DNA from: Actinoplanes sp040639655
Lineage (GTDB): Bacteria > Actinomycetota > Actinomycetes > Mycobacteriales > Micromonosporaceae
NCBI RefSeq assembly: GCF_040639655.1
Contig: NZ_JBFAAI010000014.1
Span: forward strand, 1-64,000
Reading direction: 5' to 3'
DNA: 64,000 nt
Part shown: piece after piece, positions 17,317-26,782 of the stretch
Layout of the letters: each line of letters begins with the position of its first letter
Numbering within the stretch: position 1 is the first letter of the stretch
Program-made: the position numbers and the translations under genes
Notes under the pieces: generated by a model
Seen by the model: only the letters and a program-made list of their open reading frames with translations
Databases searched by the model: none
What the model was told of the DNA's origin: nothing

Positions 17317-18687
17317 GTGCATCGCGGTGAGGGACGTACCTACGGCAACGCCACGGCCGCCGCCGCGCCGCTGCGGCCACCCGGCACACCGGTCCGGGGT
17401 GGCCCCGCTCCCCCGCCGCAGCCACCACCACGGGTACCGGCGCAGCGCCCGGCTCCGGCCGCGCAGTTCCGGGCACCCGAGGCGACGGTCCGGGCGGTAC
17501 CCCGCAAGGGGCACCTCGGCCCGTTCAGCCTGGCCCAGATCCTGGCCGCCGAGGCGGCGCTGTTCGCGCTGGTCGCCGCGGTCACCCGTTCGCCGGTGGC
17601 GTTGCTGGCCGCGCTGGCCGGCTCGGCGGTGCTCCTGCTGGTCTTCTTCGCCCGGCGGCAGCACCGCTGGTGGCTGGAGCACCAGCTGGTGGCACGCGAT
17701 CACCGGCGGCGCCGGGCGGCCCGGGCCGACCCGAGGTCCGGGCCGGTGCTGGCGGCGCTGCGGACGATCGCGCCCGGCCTCACGGTCGAGGACATCGGCG
17801 TACCAGACCGGGCCGCACCGGGCATCACCGGGACGGACGGCCCGGCGGTCCCCGAGAAGGCGGTCGGGGTGGCCCGTGACGAGGCCGGCTGGTTCGCCGC
17901 CGTCGCGCTCGACCCGGCGGCCGCTCCGCTTCCGCTCGACACGCTGCTCGGCGTCCTCTCCGGCACCGGCCAGCCGGGACTGATGATGGAGCTGGTCACG
18001 CACACGGTTCCGGCCCCCAGCCCGGACGTGCCGGCCGCGTCACCGTCCGGGGCCTCCTACCGTCAGCTCGTCGAGACGGTCAGTCCGGTCCCGGTCCCGG
18101 CGTACCGGGAATCGACGATCAGCGTGCGCATCGACGCGCAGTCGCTGGCCGAGGCGGTACTCGACCACACCACCGATCCGGACGAGGCGGCGAAGCTCGT
18201 CGCCGGGCTGGCCCGGAAGGTGGCGGCCGGCCTGCGCCGCCTCGGCGTCACCGGACGGCCGCTCGACTCCGGGCAGCTGCTCGCGCTGCTCGCCCGCTCG
18301 TGCGACGTCGAACCGTGGGCGCTGACCGAGGGGCCCGGGGTGGACGAGGCGTGGACCCACTGGCGGTCGGCGCGGCTGGTCCATCGGACGTACTGGCTGA
18401 AGACCTGGCCGGCGGCGGCGACCGAGATCGGGTCGCTGTTCGCCTGGGCGGCGACCGCCCCGGCCGCGCAGACCAGTGTGGCGCTGGTGCTCGACACGGC
18501 CGGCGGCGACGAGGTCGCGATGCGGGCGTTCATCAGGCTCGCGACCCGGCCGGACGCCGACCTGCGCGCGCTGGACCGGGTGCTGCAGGAGGGTGTGCGC
18601 CGGGTGGGCGGCGAGTTGCAGGCGCTCGACGGGGAGCACGGACCGGCGGCGTACGCGACCGCCCCGACCGGAGGTGGCGCGGGATGA
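17317..18687 (+). CDS. eccE: Type VII secretion protein EccE
   Basis: 456 residues from a GTG at 17317, with GGAGG 6 nt upstream. An N-terminal Pro/Ala-rich segment (residues 1-65) is followed by two close membrane segments (LAQILAAEAALFALVAAV and VALLAALAGSAVLLLVFFA) and then a long soluble domain beginning HRWWLEHQLVARDHRRR, the EccE arrangement. It is a periphery subunit of the ESX membrane complex with EccB, EccC and EccD. It lies 30 bp after the AAA+ gene and overlaps the next gene by 4 bp (ATGA), so the three form one operon. Confidence 0.8.
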   Translation: MHRGEGRTYGNATAAAAPLRPPGTPVRGGPAPPPQPPPRVPAQRPAPAAQFRAPEATVRAVPRKGHLGPFSLAQILAAEAALFALVAAVTRSPVALLAALAGSAVLLLVFFARRQHRWWLEHQLVARDHRRRRAARADPRSGPVLAALRTIAPGLTVEDIGVPDRAAPGITGTDGPAVPEKAVGVARDEAGWFAAVALDPAAAPLPLDTLLGVLSGTGQPGLMMELVTHTVPAPSPDVPAASPSGASYRQLVETVSPVPVPAYRESTISVRIDAQSLAEAVLDHTTDPDEAAKLVAGLARKVAAGLRRLGVTGRPLDSGQLLALLARSCDVEPWALTEGPGVDEAWTHWRSARLVHRTYWLKTWPAAATEIGSLFAWAATAPAAQTSVALVLDTAGGDEVAMRAFIRLATRPDADLRALDRVLQEGVRRVGGELQALDGEHGPAAYATAPTGGGAG

Positions 18688-19700
18688 GCCGGCCGTACCC
18701 CGACGACGGCGCCTACCAGCAGCAGCCACCGCCCGCCCCGCCGCTCCGTGAGCCGGGGCAGGTGACGTCCGGGCGGGCGTCGGTGCCGGCACCCGCCCCG
18801 GCGGACCCGTTCGCGTCGGTGCCGGCGCCCGGACCGGCGGACCCGTTCGCGGAGGGCCGGCGTCAGGCCGTCGCCGAGCCCGTGTCCCGTGGGACGGCCG
18901 CCCCCGTGGTCACCTCCGCCCCGCTGGCCCGGCCGGGCACGTTCCCGCCGGATCAGCCGGGCGGTCCGGCCGGATCCGAGGACGACGACCGGCCCCGGGA
19001 CCGGACCGGGCCGTCCGGGCGGACCAGCCGGCTGCGGATCGGCTGGCACGCCGTCGCGCGGGCCGGGCTGCGCCGGATGACGGCCGGACAGCCGGCTCCG
19101 GCGGGGATCCTGATCGGTCGCGACCAGCGACAGACGCCGGTGCCGTTGCCGTTGTTCGCACCCGAGCCGGTACGCGTGACGCTGGTCGGCGGGGTGTGGG
19201 CGGCCCAGTTGCTGCTCTTCCGGGCGTTCGCCGCCGGTGTGCGGGTGGTCGTGGTGACGACGGAGCCACCGGCGTGGACCGGCTTCGGCGAGCGGGCCAC
19301 CGGGCAGCAGCATCGGCTCACCGTGGTCGCGGCGGAGCCGGGCGGACCGTACTCGGGGACTGCCCAGACACCCCTGCTGACCGTTTACGACCTGGGCCTG
19401 TCCGGGCCGATGACGAGTCCGCCGCTGGGGCCGTGGCACAGTCAGCTGACCGTTCTGCGGCAGCTGGACCGGGCCGGGGTGCCGGCGTTGCAGGAGGCGT
19501 CGCTCGTGGTCCTGCAGCGCCTCGGCGGGGACGAGGCGACCCTGGCCGCGGCGGCGCTGAAACTGCGGCCGCAGAGCGCACAGCTGCTGCAGTCGATGAA
19601 CGACGACATGATGGCGCTGATCGGCGACGGCGACGACCGCTATCTGTTCCTGAACCAGACCGGTATCGAGCAGCAGTACATCGGCCCGCCCCGCCGCTAG
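18684..19700 (+). CDS. ESX-locus protein of unknown function
   Basis: 338 residues from the ATG at 18684, which overlaps the eccE stop. Residues 1-115 are disordered, Pro/Ala-rich, and contain a perfect-frame tandem repeat (ASVPAPAPADPF / ASVPAPGPADPF). Residues 115-338 form a globular domain with a Rossmann-like start (EPVRVTLVGGVWAAQLLLFR, AAGVRVVVVTTEPPAW) but no P-loop, and a C-terminal helical part ending in QLLQSMNDDMMALIGDGDDRYLF. No membrane segment or signal peptide is visible, so it is probably cytosolic. Tight coupling to eccE suggests a role in the secretion machine. I do not know a named homologue. Confidence 0.7.
   Translation: MSRPYPDDGAYQQQPPPAPPLREPGQVTSGRASVPAPAPADPFASVPAPGPADPFAEGRRQAVAEPVSRGTAAPVVTSAPLARPGTFPPDQPGGPAGSEDDDRPRDRTGPSGRTSRLRIGWHAVARAGLRRMTAGQPAPAGILIGRDQRQTPVPLPLFAPEPVRVTLVGGVWAAQLLLFRAFAAGVRVVVVTTEPPAWTGFGERATGQQHRLTVVAAEPGGPYSGTAQTPLLTVYDLGLSGPMTSPPLGPWHSQLTVLRQLDRAGVPALQEASLVVLQRLGGDEATLAAAALKLRPQSAQLLQSMNDDMMALIGDGDDRYLFLNQTGIEQQYIGPPRR
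18780..18851. repeat. 36-bp tandem duplication inside the ESX-locus unknown gene
   Basis: Two adjacent 36-bp units (18780-18815 and 18816-18851) differing at two or three positions encode the duplicated SVPAPxPADPFA block. The length is a multiple of three, so the frame is kept. Confidence 0.8.
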
Positions 19701-19839
19701 CCCCCCGGCTGGCCAGCTGGTGGGTACCGCATATGCCCGGCGGTCGCGTTGAGACCGGGAGCACCGCGGAACGTCGCGGGGTAGGCACGGGACGCGATCG
19801 ATGCGGTCGGGCCGGGCGTAGCCCGTACGATATGAGGGG

Positions 19840-22800
19840 TTATCGGGACGGCGGGGACCAGGCCAGCTGGACCAGACGGGCGCCGTGCCGGCGGGTGATC
19901 ATCCACGCGCGGCCGGGCGGCAACGGCTGTGGTTTGAGGTTGCCGAAGAGCGGCCCCTCCTCGCGCGGCCCGGACATCATGATCCCCGGCGAGGCGAGTT
20001 CCCGGATCCGGCCGATCACCGGGTCGAACAGCGCCCGGCCGGCACCGCCGATCCGTCTGGTGATCACCACGTGCAGGCCGATGTCGCGGGCCTGCGGCAG
20101 GAACTCCAGCAGCGGGGTCAGCGGGTTCGGGCTGGCCGACGCGATCAGGTCGAAGTCGTCGACCAGAACGTAGAGTTCCGGGCCCTTCCACCAGCTGCGG
20201 TTGGCGAGCATCTCGGGGGTGACGTCCGGGCCGGGCAGGCGTTCCCGCATCGCCACCGCCACCTGGTTGATCAGGTCGGCGGTGACCTGGTGCGAGGTGC
20301 CGTACCCGATGGTGTTCGCGGCCGGTACGCACCCGAGCAGGCTGCGCCGCAGATCGACGAGGAGCAGCCGCGCCTGCTCGGGGGTGTGTGACGCCACGAT
20401 CGAGCGGGCCAGGCTGCGCAGGAACGAGCTCTTGCCGCTCTCCACGTCGCCGAAGAGAAGCGCGTGCGGTTCGGCGTCGAAGTCGAGCGAGACCGGCTGC
20501 AGGTCGGTCTCGGCGATGCCGATCGGCACCACGCCGCCGCGAGCCGGTGGCAGCGCCTCGAACGGGATCTCGGCCGGCAGCAGCCGGACCGCGGGTGCCG
20601 GGGCCGCCGTCCAGTGCTCGCCCGCGTGCCGGACCAGCTCGGCGACCGCGTCGGCCAGGTCGTCGACGCGCTGCTCACGGTCGATGCGGGGCAGCGCCGC
20701 GAGGAAGTGGTGGCCGTCCGGGGTGAGGCCGCGGCCGGGCGCGTCCTCCGGCACGTTCACCGCCTCACGCCGGTTGATCACCGAGTCGCTGGCCTCACCG
20801 AGCCGCAGCTCGACGCGGGTGCCGAAGGCGTCGCGGATCTGCGGGCGCACGTCCATCCACCGGTTCGTCGCGGCCAGCACGTGGATGCCGAAACCGAGGC
20901 CGCGGTTGGCCAGTTCGTGCACGATCGGTTCGAGGTCCTCGAACTCGGACCGCATCGTCTGCCAGCCGTCCACGATCAGGAAGACGTCACCGAACGCGTC
21001 CTCGGCGAACCTGCCCTGTGTCTTGGCCCGCCGGTAGGCCGCCGCGCCCTCCACGTTCTCGGCGGCGAACATCTCCTCCCGGGCCCGCATGAGACCGTGC
21101 AGCTCGGCGATGGTGCGGCGGACCTTGTCCACGTCCCGCCGGGTCGCCACCCCGCCGACGTGCGGCAGGTCGGCGAGCGCGCTGAGCGGGCCGCCGCCGA
21201 AGTCCAGTCCGTAGAACTGCGCCTCCCGCGGCGTGTGGGTGAGCGCCAGGCTGACGATCAGGGTGCGCAGCAGGTTCGACTTGCCGGACTGGGCCGCCCC
21301 GACGATCATCACGTTGCCGGCCGCGCCGGACAGGTCCAGCCACATCGGATCGCGGCGCTGGTCGTACGGCTTGTCGATGAGCCCGCCGAGCGCGTGCAAC
21401 GAACCGAACCGGTCCTCCGCGTCGACGGTCAGGCCACGCTCCGGCAGCGTGATCGCCGGTGGCAGCATCTGACCGAGCGTGGACGCCTTGTCCAGCGGCG
21501 GCAGCCACACCTCGTGGGCCGGCGCGCCCTTGCCCTCCATCTGCCGGACCAGCACCTCGATCAGGGTGTCCCCGGTCGTGGTCTCCTCCTCCGGCTGCTC
21601 CTCGGCGTCCGGCAGCTCCTCGCGCAGCGGTGCCACGTAGAAGGTGGAGAAGTCGCGGATCGGGTTGCCGCCGCGTCCGCCGACGCCGGGCAGGTCGCCG
21701 TTCTGCCGGACAGCGCCGGAGACGTACGCCGCCTTCAGCCGGATCAGGCCCTCGGTGCCGGTCCGCAGATAGCCGTGGCCGGGCGACCGGGGCAGCTCGT
21801 AGGCGTCCGGCACGCCGAGCACGGCCCGCGACTCCATCGACGAGAAGGTGCGCAGCCCGATCCGGTACGACAGGTGCGACTCCAGCCCGCGCAGCCGCCC
21901 CTCCTCGAGTTTCTGCGAGGCCAGCAGCAGGTGGATGCCGAGCGACCGGCCGACCCGTCCGATCTGGACGAACATGTCGATGAAGTCGGGCCGGGCGCTG
22001 AGCAGCTCGGAGAACTCGTCGACGATGAACAGCAGGCTGGGCAGCGGGGCCAGCGGCACACCCGCCGACCGGGCCCGCTCGTAGTCACGCTGGGACGCGT
22101 AGTTGCCGGCCTTGCGCAGCAGCTCCTGACGCCGGGTCAGCTCACCCTGGATGGCACCGAGCATCCGGTCGACCAGCGGCAGCTCGTCCTCCAGGTTGGT
22201 GATCATCGCGGCGGTGTGCGGCAGCCGGTCGAGCGACGCGAACGTGGCGCCGCCCTTGAAGTCGACCAGCAGCAGGTTGAGGATCTCCGGGCTGTGCGTC
22301 ATGGCCAGCGCCAGCACCAGCGTGCGCAGCAGCTCCGACTTGCCGGAACCGGTCGCGCCGACGAGCAGGCCGTGCGGGCCCATGCCGTCCTGCGCCGACT
22401 CCTTCAGATCCAGCTCGACAGGGCGCCCGTCGGCGCCCACCCCGATCGGCACCCGCAGGCGGTCCCGGTTCGGCCGGCTGGCCCAGAGATCGTTCAGATC
22501 GATGCTGTACGGGTCCGACTGCTCCAGCAGGTCGGCCAGCCCGGTGTCCTGCGAGATGGCCGGCGCGTCCGCCTCGGAGACAGCCGACAGCCGCAGCGGG
22601 GCCAGTTCCCGGGCCAGCACCTCGGCCTCGGGCAGGCTCAGCGCGTCGGCCTTGCCCACCTCGGTGGGACCGTCCATCGTGGTGCCGGTGACCGTACCGT
22701 CGGCGGCGATCTCCAGCACCACCGAACTGTCGTCGAGCAGCCGCGGCGGTGGCACCGACAGGTCGACGATGGTGACCCCGGCGACGCCGCCCTCGGTCAT

Positions 22801-23790
22801 CAGATGATCGGAACCGGCCGTCGAACCACCGTCGATGATCACCAGGACGTGCGGGCCGCCGCCGGGTGCACCGGCCGGGTCGAAGCGGGGCCGGTTGACC
22901 AGCACGTCGTCGAGCATCGCCTCCAGTGCCGGCACACTCGGGGCGACCAGGCGTACCTGCCCGATGGCGTCGGTCTTGCCCGGATGCTGGGTGTGCGGCA
23001 GCCATTTGACCCACTCCCAGCGACCGCGCTCGTGGTCCGGCACGCAGATGCCGATCCGCAGGTCGTCGGGGGCGTGGAAGGTGACCATCTGGGCCAGCAG
23101 CGCCCGGCTGAAGTCGTGGGCGGCCCGGTCGGCGCCGCGCACGTAGATGTGCGAGAAGTCGCGCAGCGCCACCGACACCGGCAGGTCGGGCACCACCGAA
23201 TAGGTGTTGAGGAACCGGCGCAGCGCCATCGTGCACAGTGGTTCCAGCTCGTCGACCGGGCGGGTCTGCGGCGGGACGAGCCGGGTGGCGACCTCCTGCG
23301 GGCCGACGGCGATGCGGACCACGGTGAAGTCGGCGTCACCGCGCCGCCGCTCCCACAACCGGCCGCTGTCGGTGAACGTCCAGAGGGTCTCCGGGTCGGG
23401 GTTGCGGTAGTAGAGCGCCTCGCGCTGCTGCCGGATCGTGTTGCGCACCTGGGCCCGCAACTGGGAGAGGTGCCGCAAATACTGCCGTCGCGCCTCGATC
23501 ATCTCGCGCTTGCCGGGCCCGGTGGTGTTCGCGGCCATCATGGCCATCATGCCGAGCATCGAGATGCCGTACATCGCACCGGCGACATAGGTGATCGGGC
23601 CACCCCGCTGCGCACCCATCATCAGGCCCATCGCCGCCGCGCCCGCACCCATCGGCAGGATCATCAGCATCCGGGTCCAGCCCTTGCCCTGCGGCGGCGG
23701 GATCTCCGGCGGCGGGTCGAGCGGAACCTCGCCGGAGGGCATGGCGGGCGCCGGCCGGCGTGGCGGTCGCTTGATGATCGTTACTGTCAC
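19840..23790 (-). CDS. eccC: Type VII secretion ATPase EccC
   Basis: 1316 residues from a GTG at 23790, chosen because GGGGAG lies 6 nt upstream and the protein then begins with the usual short basic tail (VTVTIIKRPPRRPAPAMP). Two membrane segments at about residues 35-90 are followed by three FtsK/SpoIIIE ATPase domains. Walker A motifs are GATGSGKS (about residue 478), GAAQSGKS (about 832) and GDVESGKS (about 1115). Walker B-like segments are LLLVDFKGG, DVFLIVDGW and LYVLVDDFD. This is the single-chain form of EccC that powers ESX secretion and recognises the C-terminal signal of WXG100 substrates. It is transcribed away from eccD across a 66-bp gap and converges with the preceding operon. 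Confidence 0.95.
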   Translation of the reverse strand: MTVTIIKRPPRRPAPAMPSGEVPLDPPPEIPPPQGKGWTRMLMILPMGAGAAAMGLMMGAQRGGPITYVAGAMYGISMLGMMAMMAANTTGPGKREMIEARRQYLRHLSQLRAQVRNTIRQQREALYYRNPDPETLWTFTDSGRLWERRRGDADFTVVRIAVGPQEVATRLVPPQTRPVDELEPLCTMALRRFLNTYSVVPDLPVSVALRDFSHIYVRGADRAAHDFSRALLAQMVTFHAPDDLRIGICVPDHERGRWEWVKWLPHTQHPGKTDAIGQVRLVAPSVPALEAMLDDVLVNRPRFDPAGAPGGGPHVLVIIDGGSTAGSDHLMTEGGVAGVTIVDLSVPPPRLLDDSSVVLEIAADGTVTGTTMDGPTEVGKADALSLPEAEVLARELAPLRLSAVSEADAPAISQDTGLADLLEQSDPYSIDLNDLWASRPNRDRLRVPIGVGADGRPVELDLKESAQDGMGPHGLLVGATGSGKSELLRTLVLALAMTHSPEILNLLLVDFKGGATFASLDRLPHTAAMITNLEDELPLVDRMLGAIQGELTRRQELLRKAGNYASQRDYERARSAGVPLAPLPSLLFIVDEFSELLSARPDFIDMFVQIGRVGRSLGIHLLLASQKLEEGRLRGLESHLSYRIGLRTFSSMESRAVLGVPDAYELPRSPGHGYLRTGTEGLIRLKAAYVSGAVRQNGDLPGVGGRGGNPIRDFSTFYVAPLREELPDAEEQPEEETTTGDTLIEVLVRQMEGKGAPAHEVWLPPLDKASTLGQMLPPAITLPERGLTVDAEDRFGSLHALGGLIDKPYDQRRDPMWLDLSGAAGNVMIVGAAQSGKSNLLRTLIVSLALTHTPREAQFYGLDFGGGPLSALADLPHVGGVATRRDVDKVRRTIAELHGLMRAREEMFAAENVEGAAAYRRAKTQGRFAEDAFGDVFLIVDGWQTMRSEFEDLEPIVHELANRGLGFGIHVLAATNRWMDVRPQIRDAFGTRVELRLGEASDSVINRREAVNVPEDAPGRGLTPDGHHFLAALPRIDREQRVDDLADAVAELVRHAGEHWTAAPAPAVRLLPAEIPFEALPPARGGVVPIGIAETDLQPVSLDFDAEPHALLFGDVESGKSSFLRSLARSIVASHTPEQARLLLVDLRRSLLGCVPAANTIGYGTSHQVTADLINQVAVAMRERLPGPDVTPEMLANRSWWKGPELYVLVDDFDLIASASPNPLTPLLEFLPQARDIGLHVVITRRIGGAGRALFDPVIGRIRELASPGIMMSGPREEGPLFGNLKPQPLPPGRAWMITRRHGARLVQLAWSPPSR

Positions 23791-23856
23791 TCTGGGCTCC
23801 CCGTGGGTGACGTAGCGACAACATCCTATCCGTGATCGGGCAGCGATCCTGCTACG
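23791..23856. promoter_or_regulatory. Divergent eccC / eccD promoter region
   Basis: Only 66 bp separate the eccC and eccD starts, so both promoters must lie here or overlap the coding ends. It contains CGTAGCGACAAC near eccC and GCTACGTTGTC at the eccD start, blocks that are related but rearranged rather than a clean inverted repeat. No ribosome binding site precedes eccD, consistent with a leaderless mRNA. Confidence 0.5.
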
Positions 23857-25275
23857 TTGTCCACTGTGAGCGCACCCGCAGCAAGCGGGCCCTCCCTGGC
23901 CCGGGTGACCATCGCGGCCCCGACCCGCCGCCTCGATCTCGCCCTGCCCGACAACATGCTCGTCGCCGAGCTGCTGCCGCACCTGCTCCGGCATGCCGAA
24001 GGCGCCCTGGGCGAGCCGTCCGAGCGTTACGGCGGATGGGTGCTCCGCCGCGCCACCGGCACCACCCTCGAACCCGGCAAGAACCTTGCCTCCCAGGGCG
24101 TACGCGACGGCGAGCTGCTGCACCTCGACCCGGCCCGGGAGGACTGGCCCGAGCTGGCGTACGACGACGTCGTCGAGGTGATCGCCAGCGGCTCCCGGCG
24201 GGCCGGCCGCTCGTGGAGCCCGTCCGCCACCCGGCGCACCGGCCTGGCCGTGACCGCCGGTGCCCTGCTCCTCGGCCTGGCCGGGCTCGCCGCCACCGGT
24301 CCCGGCTGGGTGACGCCCGGCGTGATCGCGCTGATCGTCTCGCTGGCGTGTGCGGTGCTGGGCATCCTGCTGTCCCGCGCGTTCAGCGACGCGAACGCGG
24401 GTGCGGTCGTCGCGGCGAGCGGCCTGCCGTACGCGTTCTTCGGCGGCGCCTGGCTGCTCACCCGGCCGGGCGGCAGCTTCCTCGACGTCGGCGCCGCCGG
24501 CCTGGTCCTCGGCTCGTCCGCGCTGCTGGTCGTCAGCGTGCTCTGCCACGCCGGGGTGGCCGGGCTGACCCGGTTCTTCGTGGCCGGCATCGCGGCGGCC
24601 CTCACCGGCATGCTCGCCGCCACCCTGTCACTGTCCGGGATGTCGCCGGAAGGCGCCGCCGCGGTCGCGCTGACCGCGGCGATCGGCCTGCTCCCCGCCT
24701 ATCCGGTGCTGGCCGGCGCGATCGGGCGGCTGCCGTTCCCGGACCTGCCGAACCGGGCCGAGGAGATCCTCAAGGACGTGCAGCTGCCCCGCCGGGCGGA
24801 CGTGTTCGCGGCCGTCGTCCGCGCGTCCGAGGTGCTCACCGGGTTCATCCTGTCCGCGGCGATCTGCAGCCTCGTGGCGATGACGTGGCTCGCCTTGTCC
24901 ACGCCGGACACCCCGGCCGTACTCCTGATGCTCGCCGCGATCGCCGCCCTGCTGCTGCGCGCCCGCCTGCTGCCGACCCCGCAGCAGCGGGTGCCGTTGC
25001 TGGCCGCCGGCCTGCTCGGGCTGGCCGGGCTGGGCATCGGACCGGTCGTCACCGGCGCCGTCTCCGGGGTGGTGCTGGTCGCCGTCGCGGCGGTGGTGAC
25101 CGCGGTCGCCCTGCCGACGGCACTGATCTACAGCCGCAAGGCGCCGTCGCCGTACCTGGGACGCGCCGCCGACATCCTCGACATCATCGCGATCATGGCG
25201 CTGATCCCGCTGGCCTGCGCGGTGATCGGCGTGTTCGACGACGTACGGGGCCTGTTCGCCTCGATCGGCGGGTGA
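23857..25275 (+). CDS. eccD: Type VII secretion membrane protein EccD
   Basis: 472 residues from a TTG at 23857; a GTG at 23866 is an equally possible start. Residues about 15-95 form a YukD-like ubiquitin fold (RVTIAAPTRRLDLALPDNML ... GVRDGELLHLDP). From residue 125 on there are about 11 hydrophobic segments, the EccD pattern. A cytosolic loop sits in the middle (RLPFPDLPNRAEEILKDVQL). EccD forms the central membrane vestibule of the ESX complex. It is followed 7 bp later by eccB. Confidence 0.92.
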   Translation: MSTVSAPAASGPSLARVTIAAPTRRLDLALPDNMLVAELLPHLLRHAEGALGEPSERYGGWVLRRATGTTLEPGKNLASQGVRDGELLHLDPAREDWPELAYDDVVEVIASGSRRAGRSWSPSATRRTGLAVTAGALLLGLAGLAATGPGWVTPGVIALIVSLACAVLGILLSRAFSDANAGAVVAASGLPYAFFGGAWLLTRPGGSFLDVGAAGLVLGSSALLVVSVLCHAGVAGLTRFFVAGIAAALTGMLAATLSLSGMSPEGAAAVALTAAIGLLPAYPVLAGAIGRLPFPDLPNRAEEILKDVQLPRRADVFAAVVRASEVLTGFILSAAICSLVAMTWLALSTPDTPAVLLMLAAIAALLLRARLLPTPQQRVPLLAAGLLGLAGLGIGPVVTGAVSGVVLVAVAAVVTAVALPTALIYSRKAPSPYLGRAADILDIIAIMALIPLACAVIGVFDDVRGLFASIGG

Positions 25276-25282
25276 GCCTCCG

Positions 25283-26650
25283 GTGATCTCCCGCCGCGAC
25301 CAGCTGCAGTCGTACCAGTTCATGAACCAGCGGGTGATCTCGGCGTTCGTGATGCGCGAGACCGACCCCGCCCAGTCACCGCTGCGCCGCGGTATCGGTG
25401 CCCTCTTCGGCGGACTGATGGTCGCGATCCTGGTGGCCGCCGGATTCGGCATCTACGGCGTCCTCACCCGTACCGGCGCCAACCAGTGGCAGCGGGACGG
25501 GTCCGTCGTCGTCGAACGCGAGACCGGCGCCAGCTTCGTCTACCTGCGCGGCCGTCTCAACCCGGCACTCAACTTCGCCTCCGCGAAACTCGCCGCCGGG
25601 CGCCCCAACCCGCCCGTCTTCCGGATCGCCGCCAAGTCCCTGGCCGGCACCCCGCGCGGAGTCACCATCGGCATCGCCGGCGCCCCCGCCTCCCTGCCCG
25701 AGCCCGCCCGCCAGACCGGCCTGCCCTGGGCGATGTGCGCGATCACCACCGACCGGCCCGCATCGGTCCTGGTCATCGGCGCGTCCGGAGCCACCGGCAC
25801 GGCACTCGGCAACCGCGGCCTGCTGGTCACCGACAACCCCGGCGCCGAGACCACCCACCTGGTGTGGCAGGGACGCAAGCACCGCATCCCCGAACGCGAC
25901 ACCTCGGTCGCCCTGTTCGGTCCCAACCAGGCACCCACCCGCATCAGCACCGCGTGGCTCAACGCGCTCCCGTCCGGCGCCGACATCGTCCCGTTCGACA
26001 TCCGCGACCTCGGCGACAACTCAAGCGCCGCCCCCGGCCTCGACATCGGCGACATCGTCTTCACCGAGACCGGCAGCGGACGCCAGTTCAACCTCATCCT
26101 CGACGACGGCCGCGCCCCCGTCACGGCACTCCAGCAGGTGGTCCTCAGTGCGGCCGAAGGCTTCGGCGAACCACGCAAGATCGCCGTCGGCGACCTGACC
26201 GACATTCCCGAGAGCCGCGCCCTGCCCGCCGGCGACCTTCGCGGCCCCGACCAGGTCCCTCAGCTCGCCACCGTCGCCCGCGACGAATCCGCGTGCGCCG
26301 TCACCACCGACGCCGCCAAGCCCCCCGCTGTCTCGGTGGGCGGCCCCGCCGACGCCTTCGACGCCGCCATCCCCACCAGCGGGACCGCCGGCTCCGGCCG
26401 CCCTCTCGCCGACCGCATCCAGGTCCCCGGCGGTCGCTTCGCCCTCGTCCGGGTCCCCGGATCCGGCGGCTTCACCCTGGTCACCGACGTCGGCCTGCGC
26501 CATCCCGTCCCGAACCTCGACGCACTCGCCGCCCTCGGCTACAACCCGGCCATCGCCGCCGAGATCCCCACCGCCCTGATCAACTCCATCCCGGCGGGTG
26601 TCACCCTCGATCCCGCGGCAGCGGGCCAGCCCGCGATCAACACCAACTGA
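25283..26650 (+). CDS. eccB: Type VII secretion protein EccB
   Basis: 455 residues from a GTG at 25283, 7 bp after the eccD stop. The N-terminus has the signature cytosolic segment SRRDQLQSYQFMNQRVISAF, followed by a single membrane helix (residues about 38-60, IGALFGGLMVAILVAAGFGIYG). The large periplasmic-side part contains the repeated EccB fold with paired cysteines (WAMCAITTD, ESACAVTTD). EccB links the EccC-EccD core and the mycosin on the outside of the membrane. The downstream 600 bp to the convergent mycosin gene is filled with repeats. Confidence 0.93.
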   Translation: MISRRDQLQSYQFMNQRVISAFVMRETDPAQSPLRRGIGALFGGLMVAILVAAGFGIYGVLTRTGANQWQRDGSVVVERETGASFVYLRGRLNPALNFASAKLAAGRPNPPVFRIAAKSLAGTPRGVTIGIAGAPASLPEPARQTGLPWAMCAITTDRPASVLVIGASGATGTALGNRGLLVTDNPGAETTHLVWQGRKHRIPERDTSVALFGPNQAPTRISTAWLNALPSGADIVPFDIRDLGDNSSAAPGLDIGDIVFTETGSGRQFNLILDDGRAPVTALQQVVLSAAEGFGEPRKIAVGDLTDIPESRALPAGDLRGPDQVPQLATVARDESACAVTTDAAKPPAVSVGGPADAFDAAIPTSGTAGSGRPLADRIQVPGGRFALVRVPGSGGFTLVTDVGLRHPVPNLDALAALGYNPAIAAEIPTALINSIPAGVTLDPAAAGQPAINTN

Positions 26651-26782
26651 TCCGGTACGCCCGGAGCACCCCCGAACACACCGGCACGCCCCGTGCCGCC
26701 ACCCGCAACGCCCGCCGGCACAGCCCTGCGCCCTCCAGGCGCCACGCCACCCGCGCCCGCGCGGGCACAGCGCCTCCCAAGC

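Noticed and set aside
20464..23835. Long plus-strand open frame opposite eccC
   Set aside because: Translation is His/Arg/Val/Gln-rich without motifs; the minus strand encodes full-length EccC with three ATPase motifs.
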